Shown here one piece after another: positions 37,510 to 44,616 of a DNA stretch of 44,616 nt. Each line of letters begins with the position of its first letter. The first letter of the stretch is position 1. The notes beneath the pieces were generated by a model. The model was not told the origin of the DNA. It was given only the letters and a program-made list of their open reading frames with translations, and did not search any database. Source of the stretch: Anaerotignum sp. (lineage in GTDB: Bacteria > Bacillota > Clostridia > Lachnospirales > Anaerotignaceae); NCBI GenBank assembly GCA_017523325.1, contig JAFWWO010000031.1, positions 1 through 44,616 on the forward strand, in the 5' to 3' direction. Made by a program: the position numbers and the translations under genes.

Positions 37510-37594
37510 TTCAATTTGGTTTTGACACAATGCATGGGGTGACAAAAGTCACCCCTGCTTTGCCTTTGAAATTAGCGAAGGGAGAGTGTTCCAA

Positions 37595-38308
37595 ATGGAT
37601 TTGAAAAGAAGATTCATATCCAATTTTTTAACAGATGACCGTTGGAAATATCTTTGGAACGGCTTGGGCGTTACATTAAAAGTAACGTTTTTTGCGGTTT
37701 TATTGGGTATTTTATTGGGCGTTATCATTGCCATCGTGCGGTCTACATACGAAAAAAACAGCAGCTCTATGCGAATGGGCTTCGGCAAGATGATACTAGT
37801 GTTTTTGAATTTTCTCTGCAAGGTGTATTTGACGATAATCCGTGGGACACCTGTGGTGGTACAGCTGATGATTATGTATTATGTCATTCTTGCTTCCTCT
37901 ACAAATAAGGTGTTGGTGGCAATATTGGCTTTCGGCATCAATTCCGGTGCTTATGTAGCAGAAATTTTCAGAAGCGGCATTATGTCTATTGATGCAGGGC
38001 AATTTGAAGCGGGGCGCAGTCTGGGCTTTAATTTTGTGCAGACCATGCGATATATCATTGTTCCGCAGGCGTTCAAAAATGTATTGCCCGCCTTGGCCAA
38101 CGAGTTTATCGTATTGCTGAAGGAAACTTCCGTAGCCGGGTATGTGGCATTGGCGGATCTGACAAAGGGCGGCGATATTATCCGCAGCCGTACCTATGAT
38201 GCCTTTATGCCGCTGATTGGTGTGGCATTGATTTATTTGATACTGGTGATGTTCTTCACATGGCTGGTGGGTAAGCTGGAAAGGAGGCTGAGAAGCAGTG
38301 AGCGATAA
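37595..38308 (+). CDS. Amino acid ABC transporter permease (HisM/GlnP type)
   Basis: A 237-residue permease with about five membrane helices and the binding-protein-dependent EAA-type loop, seen as [27 protein letters not shown] (central part [20 protein letters not shown]). The pattern GTPVVVQL and [11 protein letters not shown] are typical of the polar amino acid uptake family. ATG 37595 has GGGAG 10 nt upstream; an in-frame GTG at 37586 is possible. It overlaps the ATPase gene by 11 nt. Confidence 0.94.
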   Translation: MDLKRRFISNFLTDDRWKYLWNGLGVTLKVTFFAVLLGILLGVIIAIVRSTYEKNSSSMRMGFGKMILVFLNFLCKVYLTIIRGTPVVVQLMIMYYVILASSTNKVLVAILAFGINSGAYVAEIFRSGIMSIDAGQFEAGRSLGFNFVQTMRYIIVPQAFKNVLPALANEFIVLLKETSVAGYVALADLTKGGDIIRSRTYDAFMPLIGVALIYLILVMFFTWLVGKLERRLRSSER

Positions 38309-39044
38309 TCAAACTCTGATTAAAGTGGAGAATTTGCAGAAACATTATAACGGCGGTGCCATCAAAGCATTGGACGGAATCAATACGGAAATTAAGCAGG
38401 GGGAGGTAGTCGTTGTAATCGGCCCCTCCGGCTCCGGAAAATCCACATTTTTACGCTGCTTGAACCTTTTGGAAGTGCCTACCGGCGGCAGCATCTTTTT
38501 TGAAGGCGTGGATATTACGGACGAAAAAACGAATATCAATATCCATCGGCAGAAAATGGGTATGGTATTTCAGCATTTTAACCTTTTTCCCCATATGACG
38601 ATACTGAAAAATATGATTATTGCACCTATGAAACTGCGTAAGAAAAGCGAGGCTGAGGCCACAGAGTTGGCGATGGGATTATTACGCCGTGTGGGCTTGG
38701 AGGATAGGGCCAATGCGTATCCCTCACAGCTTTCCGGCGGGCAGAAACAGCGTATTGCCATTGTGCGGGCGTTATGTATGGAGCCGGAAGTGATGCTTTT
38801 TGACGAGCCTACCTCCGCCCTTGACCCGGAAATGGTCGGCGAGGTTCTGGAGGTTATGAAACAACTGGCCAAGGACAACATGACCATGGTGGTGGTGACT
38901 CACGAAATGGGCTTTGCCAGAGAGGTCGGCACAAGGGTGATGTTTATGGCAGACGGGAAACAGGTGGAGGAGGGCACTCCTGCGGAGATTTTTGACAATC
39001 CGAAAAGTGACCGTTTGCAGACTTTCTTGGCGAAGGTATTATAA
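38298..39044 (+). CDS. Amino acid ABC transporter ATP-binding protein (GlnQ type)
   Basis: A 248-residue ATPase with Walker [11 protein letters not shown]-loop [17 protein letters not shown], signature [19 protein letters not shown], Walker [14 protein letters not shown] and H-loop [11 protein letters not shown], a very typical GlnQ-family set. It starts with GTG at 38298 behind AAGGAGG, inside the end of the permease gene. With the lipoprotein and permease it makes a complete three-gene importer for polar amino acids, closed by a strong terminator. Confidence 0.96.
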   Translation: MSDNQTLIKVENLQKHYNGGAIKALDGINTEIKQGEVVVVIGPSGSGKSTFLRCLNLLEVPTGGSIFFEGVDITDEKTNINIHRQKMGMVFQHFNLFPHMTILKNMIIAPMKLRKKSEAEATELAMGLLRRVGLEDRANAYPSQLSGGQKQRIAIVRALCMEPEVMLFDEPTSALDPEMVGEVLEVMKQLAKDNMTMVVVTHEMGFAREVGTRVMFMADGKQVEEGTPAEIFDNPKSDRLQTFLAKVL

Positions 39045-39054
39045 GAAATGACAG

Positions 39055-39087
39055 AAAAAGGAGAATTCAAATGAATTCTCTTTTTTT
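39055..39087 (+). terminator. Terminator of the amino acid ABC operon
   Basis: AAAAAGGAGAATTCA (39055-39069) pairs with TGAATTCTCTTTTTT (39072 onward), ending in T7 (39081-39087). Confidence 0.88.
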
Positions 39088-39092
39088 GTGTG

Positions 39093-39117
39093 AAAAAATC
39101 CCCTCCAAAGGGAGGGG
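39093..39117 (-). terminator. Terminator of the minus-strand stalk protein gene
   Basis: On the minus strand CCCCTCC (plus 39111-39117) pairs with GGAGGGG (plus 39100-39106) around CTTT and is followed by ATTTTTT. It stands next to the plus-strand terminator, as expected for convergent genes. Confidence 0.85.
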
Positions 39118-39122
39118 GAAAA

Positions 39123-40268
39123 TCAGTGACGCAATGTCACGGTTTTTGTGGCGGAATCCCAGCTAAGCTGTGCCGTATCATCATCGGAATGATGCAGAAG
39201 GTTTGTCCAATCCCGCAGAGAGACAAACATTCGGCCATCTTTCAGCTCGGCGGGAACGAGCATAGAGACGGAATTGCCATTTTGCAGGCGGACTGCACTG
39301 CCGGCGATGATGGCAAAGGTGTTTCCGCCATAGGTCACGATGGCTGTTTTGGAGGTTTTCTCCCAATTGATTTGCACATCGGGGTCGGATACCTCCAACA
39401 GTGCCCGCAGGGGAAGCATGGTATAGCCATTGCTGATATATGCAGGCACATCGCCGGTGTAGGCAACCTTACCGTCTTTCAAAATGTTGGGATTGCCGAT
39501 GGTGATTTGGTATTCATGGAGTTCTTTCATAGGTTCCCGGGGGATTTCTTCGGGCTTTTCTTCTTTTGGTTCATTTTTATCTTCGGCAGGGGTTGGTTTT
39601 TCTGCTTTCTTTACCAATGTAACAGTGTCTTCGTTGGGGTCGATTTCTTCCGCATAATCAAACCAGTCATTTGTTGCATGGACGGAAGGCTTACGGGTAA
39701 TGATTACGTTTCTATCTTGCCCTTTTTTCGGGAAAATGACCTTTGCCTGATCCGATACACAGATAACCCCGGTTTTGCCCTTTGCTTCGTCTACATAGAT
39801 GGCATGGCCGTCCCCTTCTATGGTGATTTCTGTTTTATCTTCAAAGAAAATAGGACCGTTCTGCACATAAAAGGCACTGCCGCCAAGGCTATCAATGGTG
39901 ATTTTCAGTTTGCCCTTGCCGCCGATAGTAAGTTCGCCTTCGCCCTGAAAAGCGTTGCAATAATAGGACATGGTGTGGATTTCATTTTCTTTGCCAATGA
40001 GGGTTACAGTGCTTTCTTTTGGCAGAAAGATTGCCGCTTCCTCCTCCAATTTCCCCCTAGGGACGGTGGCATGGAAATCCTCCAGGCGTAATGTTTTTGT
40101 GTCTGCATTCCATTCCCAGCCATCGCCGGAGCAATCGGCTCTGTCATTTCGGAAGTCAAGGGTGCCGTCAATAATGGTCAGTTCCGGATTTTCCGCAAAG
40201 GCGGGATAGGTATATCCGCTGAGCAATATGGCAAAAGAAAGTATTCCCAAAAACCATTTTTGTTTCAT
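39123..40268 (-). CDS. Secreted beta-rich protein with copper amine oxidase-like (stalk) C-terminal domain
   Basis: A 381-residue exported protein. The signal peptide (residues 1-25, ending YPAFA) is followed by a beta-strand-rich region (about 26-200) with repeated LTIxGxGKLxI-like strands that resemble a small right-handed beta-helix or carbohydrate-binding domain, an acidic Pro/Glu/Lys linker (KPTPAEDKNEPKEEKPEE), and a C-terminal stalk domain of the copper amine oxidase N-terminal type (AYISNGYTMLPLRALLEVSD, MFVSLRDWTNLL, WDSATKTVTL). The start at 40268 follows GGAGGAATTG. Role at the cell surface unknown; no catalytic motif is seen. Confidence 0.75.
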   Translation of the reverse strand: MKQKWFLGILSFAILLSGYTYPAFAENPELTIIDGTLDFRNDRADCSGDGWEWNADTKTLRLEDFHATVPRGKLEEEAAIFLPKESTVTLIGKENEIHTMSYYCNAFQGEGELTIGGKGKLKITIDSLGGSAFYVQNGPIFFEDKTEITIEGDGHAIYVDEAKGKTGVICVSDQAKVIFPKKGQDRNVIITRKPSVHATNDWFDYAEEIDPNEDTVTLVKKAEKPTPAEDKNEPKEEKPEEIPREPMKELHEYQITIGNPNILKDGKVAYTGDVPAYISNGYTMLPLRALLEVSDPDVQINWEKTSKTAIVTYGGNTFAIIAGSAVRLQNGNSVSMLVPAELKDGRMFVSLRDWTNLLHHSDDDTAQLSWDSATKTVTLRH

Positions 40269-40341
40269 ATCAATTCCTCCATTCTTTTTTTTATAAGGTA
40301 AGGTACCTGCATTGTGGCAGTTTGAATTACATTCCACTATC

Positions 40342-40370
40342 AGCATACCATAAATGGGATTCTGTGCCAA
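40342..40370 (-). promoter_or_regulatory. Candidate promoter for the stalk protein gene
   Basis: On the minus strand TTGGCA (plus 40365-40370), 17-bp spacer, TATGCT (plus 40342-40347). Confidence 0.55.
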
Positions 40371-40439
40371 GAGCAGACCTGTCTTTCTGAATGGACGGAG
40401 GAATCAGATGCTTTGTTCCGCTATTTTCCGTTTATGGAC

Positions 40440-40468
40440 TGGCAAGGGGCATAAAAATAGTGTATAAT
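40440..40468 (+). promoter_or_regulatory. Candidate promoter for the yhaM operon
   Basis: A perfect -10 TATAAT (40463-40468) has only a weak -35 TGGCAA (40440-40445) at 17 bp. It lies 68 nt before the ATG. Confidence 0.45.
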
Positions 40469-40536
40469 CAATGATAATGCAAAGATGCTATTGGCAGAGA
40501 ATGCCGTTGGAATAGAGTATAGAATGGAGGCAGGAT

Positions 40537-41481
40537 ATGAAATATATCAATGAGTTGAGAGAAGGCGAAAATATTATCGAGCATTATCTTTGTAAGTCCA
40601 GAGCCAGCATGAAATCCCGCAACGGAAAGAACTATCTTTCTTTGAAATTGCAGGATAAGACAGGTATGGTAGATGCGAAGGTTTGGGATTTGAATAAAGA
40701 CATTCAGAGCTTTGCGGAAAATGATTTTATTAAGGTGGACGCCTTTGTAACCACGTTTAACAATGAATTGCAGTTGAATATCAAGCGGGTGCGCCGCAGT
40801 CGGGAGGGGGAGTATGACCCGGCGGATTTTATTCCCTGCACGGAGAAAAATATAGAGGAAATGTATCAGGAACTGATGGGGTACATAAAAACTGTTTCCA
40901 GTCCCTATATCAAAAAGCTGTTGGAGGAAATTTTCCTGCATCACCCGGTTGTCAGTCGGGATTTTAAGTACCATTCCGCTGCAAAAACCATGCATCACAG
41001 TTTCCGTGGCGGATTGGTGGAGCATACCCTTTCTGTCACCCAAATCTGTGATTTTATGGCGCCCAGATACCAATTCGTAGATAGGGATATTTTGGTGGCA
41101 AGCGCCATGCTCCACGATGTGGGCAAAATTATGGAGCTTTCTGATTTTCCCCTGAACGATTACACCGACGAAGGACAGCTTTTGGGGCATATTTTCATGG
41201 GGGCAGAGCTGATTCGGGATACGGCAAGAAAAATAGATGGCTTCCCCAAACAGCTGGAGATGCTGTTGCTCCATTGTATTCTTTCCCATCATGGGGAATT
41301 GGAGTATGGTTCTCCCAAAGTGCCGGAAACCATAGAGGCTTTTATATTGCATTGTGCCGATAATATGGACGCAAAAACGAAAATGTTCGAAGAAATGATA
41401 GCGGGGGACAGCACCCAAGGCAGCTGGGCGGGCTATCACCGCATGTTACAGCGGAATATCCGCCGCTCGGATTATGAATAA
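40537..41481 (+). CDS. yhaM: 3'-5' exoribonuclease YhaM-type (OB fold plus HD domain)
   Basis: A 314-residue protein with an N-terminal OB-fold nucleic-acid-binding domain (about 15-105: SMKSRNGKNYLSLKLQDKTG, VDAFVTTFNNELQLNI) and an HD phosphohydrolase domain (about 155-300: FRGGLVEHTLSVTQICDFM, ASAMLHDVGKIMEL with the HD pair, LLHCILSHHGELEYGSPK). Bacillus YhaM is a 3'-5' exoribonuclease that finishes degradation of mRNA fragments and also cuts single-stranded DNA. Its ATG has a GGAGG site 8 nt upstream. The Cas4-like gene pair follows after 11 nt, so all four genes through rlmD look co-transcribed. Confidence 0.93.
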   Translation: MKYINELREGENIIEHYLCKSRASMKSRNGKNYLSLKLQDKTGMVDAKVWDLNKDIQSFAENDFIKVDAFVTTFNNELQLNIKRVRRSREGEYDPADFIPCTEKNIEEMYQELMGYIKTVSSPYIKKLLEEIFLHHPVVSRDFKYHSAAKTMHHSFRGGLVEHTLSVTQICDFMAPRYQFVDRDILVASAMLHDVGKIMELSDFPLNDYTDEGQLLGHIFMGAELIRDTARKIDGFPKQLEMLLLHCILSHHGELEYGSPKVPETIEAFILHCADNMDAKTKMFEEMIAGDSTQGSWAGYHRMLQRNIRRSDYE

Positions 41482-41492
41482 GAGGGAAAGGT

Positions 41493-41786
41493 ATGGAACG
41501 GAAAACAATCTCTGCCCATGAACTGAATAAATATGCCTATTGCCCCTATCAATGGTATTACGAAAGGCTTTATGGCAGAAAGGAACTGCGGCGGCTCTAC
41601 CATGAGCGGAATGAGCGGTTGGCGCTGGAGGATAGCCTTGCCAGTCAGTTTCGCAAGGGCGAGCGGTATCACAGGCGGAGTTATTTTTGGTTGAAATTAC
41701 AGCGGCTGGCATGGAAGCTGGCGGTGATTTTATTTGCCGCTGCTATGGCCGCAGGATATTTATGGGTGCGTTATGGAATGGCTTAA
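41493..41786 (+). CDS. N-terminal half of a split Cas4-like Fe-S nuclease, membrane-anchored
   Basis: A 97-residue protein. Residues 6-35 (ISAHELNKYAYCPYQWYYER is the core) match the N terminus of Cas4/RecB-type Fe-S nucleases, including the single N-terminal cysteine C17 that normally ligates the [4Fe-4S] cluster. The motif KGERYHR (55-61) corresponds to the conserved G-x3-H of motif I. Instead of continuing into the nuclease core, the protein ends in a membrane helix (about 72-92). The core and the other three cysteines are encoded by the next gene, which overlaps by 14 nt in another frame. The interpretation as one subunit of a two-part nuclease is inference from motif distribution. Confidence 0.75.
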   Translation: MERKTISAHELNKYAYCPYQWYYERLYGRKELRRLYHERNERLALEDSLASQFRKGERYHRRSYFWLKLQRLAWKLAVILFAAAMAAGYLWVRYGMA

Positions 41787-42387
41787 ACTGTTGTATGAGA
41801 GTTTTACAAAAATAGATTTGATGATAGCCGTCGGTTTGTTTTTACTGCTCCTGCTTTTGCTGTGGCGACAGAGCCGATGGAAAATTCGCAAGCGCCCCGC
41901 CAGAGATGCTGTGCGGGGCTACCGCCTGATTTATGCCGACAGAAAGCAGGGCCGCAAAGGAGAAGAGGATTTCGGCAAGCTCCTCTATTCCGCAGAATAT
42001 GAATTGCAGGGGAAGCCGGATTATATTTTTTGCAGCCCGTTTCGGCATCGCATTGTTCCGGTGGAGCTAAAAAGCGGGTGTATCGGGGAGGAGGATATGC
42101 CTCATTACGGCGATTATTTGCAGTTGGGTGCATATTTTTTGATTTTAGAGGACGTATATGGAAAACGCCCGCCTTTTGGCAGGCTGGTTTATCAGGATAT
42201 GATGTTTGAAATTCGGAATACGGCAAAAATCCGAAAGGAGGTTTCCCATACACTGGAGGAAATGCGGGAAATGCTGCAATATGGCGTGGGCACGCCGAAT
42301 AATAGCTTCGCCCATTGCCGTCCCTGCATTTGCAACGGTACGGTATGCGCCTTTTCGGAAACGGAAACAGAAGGAGAATTACAATGA
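41773..42387 (+). CDS. C-terminal half of a split Cas4-like Fe-S nuclease (PD-(D/E)XK core), membrane-anchored
   Basis: A 204-residue protein with a membrane helix at about 16-31, a basic linker, and a PD-(D/E)XK nuclease core: D83 in GKPDYIF (motif II), E98 and K100 in VPVELKSG (motif III), and Q117/Y121 in YLQLGAYFLIL (RecB-type motif QxxxY). A C-terminal cysteine group C182-x2-C185-x-C187-x4-C192 matches the Fe-S ligands of Cas4/AddB-like nucleases. The ATG lies within the preceding gene (14-nt overlap) and the stop overlaps rlmD by 4 nt. No cas genes or CRISPR array occur in the window, so a role in general DNA repair or processing is more likely than CRISPR adaptation. Confidence 0.82.
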   Translation: MEWLKLLYESFTKIDLMIAVGLFLLLLLLLWRQSRWKIRKRPARDAVRGYRLIYADRKQGRKGEEDFGKLLYSAEYELQGKPDYIFCSPFRHRIVPVELKSGCIGEEDMPHYGDYLQLGAYFLILEDVYGKRPPFGRLVYQDMMFEIRNTAKIRKEVSHTLEEMREMLQYGVGTPNNSFAHCRPCICNGTVCAFSETETEGELQ

Positions 42388-43757
42388 CAATTCCCGTAGA
42401 GAAAAATAAAATATATGAGCTTACTGTTGAGGCCTTGGGCAGTGGCGGCGAAGGCATCGGTCGGATTGATGGCTTTACTGTGTTTGTGGAAGGGCCTTTG
42501 CCGGAAGAAAAAGTCCGTGTGCTGATGGTAAAGGTGAAAAAAAGCTATGGCTATGGCAAATTATTGGAGATTTTACAGGCTTCCCCGCAGAGAAGGGAGC
42601 CTTTTTGTGCTGTGGCAAAGCAATGCGGTGGTTGTCAATTACAGCATCTTTCTTACGAAGGACAGCTGGCTTATAAAACCCGCAAAGTCAAGGACGATTT
42701 GGAGCGGATTGGCGGTTTCCGAAATATAGAGGTAAAGCCTGCCATAGGTATGGACGAGCCTTATCGGTATCGCAATAAGGCTCAATTTCCCGTAGGCAGG
42801 AGGGCAGATGGTGGTTATGCCATTGGTTTTTATGCCAAACGAAGCCATCGTGTGGTGGATACATCTGTTTGTCAGCTGCAAAATGCATGTAATGATGAGA
42901 TTGTCCGTATCATCCGTACTTTTCTGGAGGAGTTTCGTGTGCCTTTTTATGATGAGGAAAGACATACGGGATTGGTGCGGCATATTTTGACCCGAATTGG
43001 ACGTAAGAGCGGGGAGATTATGGTTTGCATTGTGATAAATGGCAGGAAATTGCCCCACAGCCATATATTGGCGGAGCGGTTATGCCGGATAGAAGGCATG
43101 ACATCCATTGTGCTGAATGTCAATCGGGAAAGGACAAACGTGATTTTAGGACAGGAAGTAATTACCCTTTGGGGGAAGGATACCATTTCAGACGCACTTG
43201 ACGGCATTTGGTTCGAGATTTCGCCTCTTTCGTTCTATCAGGTCAATCCGTTGCAGACAGAGGTGCTTTACCGTAAGGCGGTGGAGCTGGCAGAACTTAT
43301 GGGAGAAGAAACAGTGCTGGATTTGTATTGTGGCATTGGGACGATTTCTCTGTTTTTTGCAAGAAAGGCAAAAAAGGTATTTGGCGTGGAAATTGTGCCG
43401 GAGGCCATTGCTGATGCACGGAAGAATGCCGCCCGTAATGGCGTGATGAATGCAGAGTTTGCTGTGGGTGCGGCGGAGGAGGTCGTTCCTAGGTTGTATG
43501 CAGAGCAGGGGATTGCGGCAGATGTGGTTGTGGTGGACCCGCCGAGAAAAGGTTGCGACCAAAGGCTTTTGGATACCATTTTACAGATTTCGCCGGAAAA
43601 AATTGTTTATGTTTCTTGTAATTCCGCAACACTGGCAAGAGATTTGGCAGTGTTGCGGGAAGGCGGGTATGAGCTGCGGGAAGTACAGCCTGTGGATCAG
43701 TTTCCGATGACGTTCCATGTGGAGTGTGTAGTATTGATGTCAAGAGTACGGAACTGA
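42384..43757 (+). CDS. rlmD: 23S rRNA (uracil-5-)-methyltransferase, RumA/RlmD-type
   Basis: A 457-residue SAM-dependent methyltransferase that makes 5-methyluridine in 23S rRNA. The N-terminal TRAM domain (about 5-65) binds RNA; a [4Fe-4S] site is given by C75, C81 and C84 (FCAVAKQCGGCQLQH) plus a fourth cysteine further on; the SAM site is VLDLYCGIGTISL; the catalytic motifs are VVDPPRKGCD and VYVSCNSATLARDL. ATG 42384 follows AAGGAG and overlaps the previous stop. The C terminus HVECVVLMSRVRN is complete. The 3' end of this gene is a known integration target for mobile elements in other Firmicutes, and here a recombinase gene lies just downstream. Confidence 0.95.
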   Translation: MTIPVEKNKIYELTVEALGSGGEGIGRIDGFTVFVEGPLPEEKVRVLMVKVKKSYGYGKLLEILQASPQRREPFCAVAKQCGGCQLQHLSYEGQLAYKTRKVKDDLERIGGFRNIEVKPAIGMDEPYRYRNKAQFPVGRRADGGYAIGFYAKRSHRVVDTSVCQLQNACNDEIVRIIRTFLEEFRVPFYDEERHTGLVRHILTRIGRKSGEIMVCIVINGRKLPHSHILAERLCRIEGMTSIVLNVNRERTNVILGQEVITLWGKDTISDALDGIWFEISPLSFYQVNPLQTEVLYRKAVELAELMGEETVLDLYCGIGTISLFFARKAKKVFGVEIVPEAIADARKNAARNGVMNAEFAVGAAEEVVPRLYAEQGIAADVVVVDPPRKGCDQRLLDTILQISPEKIVYVSCNSATLARDLAVLREGGYELREVQPVDQFPMTFHVECVVLMSRVRN

Positions 43758-43778
43758 ATATTGAAAAAGGCTTGAAAT

Positions 43779-43840
43779 AAGGCTATTTCCGAGAGTTGGA
43801 GGTATCCTCCCGGCTCTCGGAATGCTCACTTATAGCCTTT
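43779..43840 (+). terminator. Long nested hairpin after rlmD
   Basis: Three nested stems: AAGGCTAT/ATAGCCTT (43779-43786 with 43832-43839), CCGAGAG/CTCTCGG (43789-43795 with 43814-43820) and GGAGG/CCTCC (43798-43802 with 43806-43810). The T-tract after it is short (TTTATT). It probably ends the yhaM-rlmD transcript and may mark the border of the adjacent element. Confidence 0.6.
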
Positions 43841-43860
43841 ATTATCAAGTAAAATAAAGG

Positions 43861-43930
43861 GTTGAGTTGACAGGTTGAAAATGTATGAGGTTGAGTTGAC
43901 AAGATGATTTTGCGTTAAGTTGAGTTGATA
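43861..43930 (+). repeat. Three 12-bp direct repeats with 29-bp period
   Basis: GTTGAGTTGACA occurs at 43861-43872 and 43890-43901, and GTTGAGTTGATA at 43919-43930. Start-to-start distance is exactly 29 bp both times, so spacers are 17 bp and unrelated in sequence. The array ends 90 nt before the recombinase ATG. It could be a binding array for a regulator or recombinase, or the end repeats of the mobile element. Confidence 0.8.
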
Positions 43931-44020
43931 GAATTATTGAATAGCAGTCTTCTGTTTTAGACTAACCAACATTACCCTAAAACGAACTTATGATAATTAT
44001 CCAGAAATGAGGTGAAGGAT

Positions 44021-44616
44021 ATGCCATCCAATCCGGTAGTACATTATATTCCACCTAAACTCCCGTTGCGGGAAAAGCGTGTTGGGATTTATTGCCGTGT
44101 CAGCACAAATGGTATGGGGCAATTACAAAGTCTAACCGCACAGATTTCTCACCTTACCAGAATTGTGTCCACTGTTCCACAGTGGCTATTAGTTGATGTG
44201 TATATTGATATTGCCTCAAGCAAAGCAGGTTCTTCAAGGAAAGAGTTTAATCGATTATTGGAAGACTGCAAATCCAAAGAGATTGATATTGTTATCACGA
44301 AGAACATAAGCAGATTTGGCAGAGATACAGTCGAAGTACTGGATGCCTTCAATCAGTTAAAAGTTCTTGGCATTCGTGTGATTTTTGAACAAGAAGACCT
44401 GGATACGAATAATACAGATGCCGATTTGATGGTTTCAATTATTGAATCAATTGCGCAGGCTGAAAATGAATCAAGAAGTAAAAATATTCGAATGGGTATT
44501 AAATATCGTGCTGCGTCAGGTGCATCAAAATTGTATGACAGAAAGTGTTATGGCTATAAACACGATGAAGAAGGAAAATTGATTATTGATGAAAAAACAT
44601 CCAAAAATGTAAAGTT
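44021..44616 (+). CDS. Large serine recombinase, N-terminal part (3' end outside window)
   Basis: The frame from ATG 44021 (GAGGTGAAGG upstream) stays open for 198 codons to the window edge. The N-terminal resolvase domain shows VGIYCRVST with the nucleophilic Ser28, ITKNISRFGRDT (the conserved Arg-rich SRFGR helix), and the E-helix region IIESIAQAENESRS; a recombinase domain begins with NIRMGIKYRAASG and KCYGYK. Homologues integrate and excise ICEs and transposons at a single attachment site. The start codon is 11 residues-plus upstream of the catalytic region as usual. Only the N-terminal third or so is visible. Confidence 0.9.
   Translation, partial: MPSNPVVHYIPPKLPLREKRVGIYCRVSTNGMGQLQSLTAQISHLTRIVSTVPQWLLVDVYIDIASSKAGSSRKEFNRLLEDCKSKEIDIVITKNISRFGRDTVEVLDAFNQLKVLGIRVIFEQEDLDTNNTDADLMVSIIESIAQAENESRSKNIRMGIKYRAASGASKLYDRKCYGYKHDEEGKLIIDEKTSKNVK

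Larger units (their letters stand above)
43841..44616 (+). mobile_element. Probable left part of an integrated element (serine-recombinase type), continuing beyond the window
   Basis: From after the rlmD hairpin the sequence becomes visibly richer in A and T and its codon choice changes; it contains the direct-repeat array and the start of a large serine recombinase reading away from rlmD. Such recombinases are typically encoded at one end of an integrative element, next to the attachment site. The exact junction cannot be fixed from one side; it may lie in the rlmD 3' end or the following 100 nt. Confidence 0.6.

Noticed and set aside
39090..40091. 333-codon plus-strand open frame opposite the stalk protein
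   Set aside because: Passes through both convergent terminators and has no ribosome site or recognisable motif; the minus-strand gene has a signal peptide, a ribosome site and known domains.
41493..42387. Recent frameshift in a single Cas4-like gene
   Set aside because: Each part has its own complete membrane helix, and the second has its own start; a simple frameshift would leave the helices in the middle of a nuclease fold. Not fully excluded without relatives.
43861..43930. Possible small CRISPR array (regularly spaced repeats near a Cas4-like gene)
   Set aside because: Repeats are only 12 bp with 17-bp spacers and three copies, far below CRISPR repeat and spacer size; no other cas gene is present.

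Overview
The window looks like the chromosome of a low-to-mid GC, anaerobic, spore-forming Firmicute of class Clostridia, most likely Lachnospirales or a relative such as Anaerotignum; the genus is a guess. Evidence: the nusA/infB-type translation cluster followed by rpsO-pnp-M16 peptidase, a T-box leader before pheS, a CggR-controlled glycolytic operon, an alpha/beta-type small acid-soluble spore protein, a monomeric [FeFe] hydrogenase, and strong AAGGAGG-type ribosome sites with occasional TTG/GTG starts.

Layout. 1-8.8 kb: end of infB, then rbfA, nrnA, truB, ribF, a DMT-family exporter, rpsO (own promoter and leader), a 64-nt hairpin, pnp and an M16 peptidase. 8.8-11.3 kb: a small DUF378 membrane protein, dapF and hflX. 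11.3-15.7 kb: a three-gene operon of ABC ATPase, a large secreted CARDB-like protein anchored by one C-terminal helix, and a MacB/FtsX-type permease. 15.8-17.4 kb: PrsW-like protease, NUDIX hydrolase and a small acidic, Cys-rich membrane protein. 17.4-24.4 kb: cggR, pgk, a polysaccharide deacetylase, tpiA, gpmI and eno, with a CggR operator but no gap gene. 24.5-28.9 kb: a spore SASP gene, then a T-box controlled pheS-pheT pair. 29-36.5 kb: a second DMT exporter (minus), an [FeFe] hydrogenase, tRNA-Lys (minus), a response regulator/sensor kinase pair and a CLC-type (fluoride-type-like) carrier. 36.5-39.1 kb: a polar amino acid ABC importer. 39.1-40.3 kb: a secreted stalk protein (minus). 40.5-43.8 kb: a YhaM-type exonuclease, two overlapping genes that together carry all parts of a Cas4-like Fe-S nuclease but each with its own membrane helix, and rlmD. 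From about 43.8 kb the sequence changes character: a three-copy direct repeat and the start of a large serine recombinase that runs off the right edge, probably the end of an integrated element beside rlmD.

Most notable observations: (1) the split, membrane-anchored Cas4-like nuclease at 41493-42387; (2) a near-identical promoter module, with an 11-bp-spaced tandem box, in front of both the two-component system (32042) and the distant ABC/CARDB operon (11312), which suggests that this kinase/regulator pair controls itself and the exporter-like operon; (3) three 12-bp repeats at an exact 29-bp period before the recombinase; (4) a 64-nt hairpin between rpsO and pnp placed like the RNase III/PNPase autoregulatory hairpin known in enterobacteria. 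All functions are read from sequence motifs only; no searches or folding programs were run.
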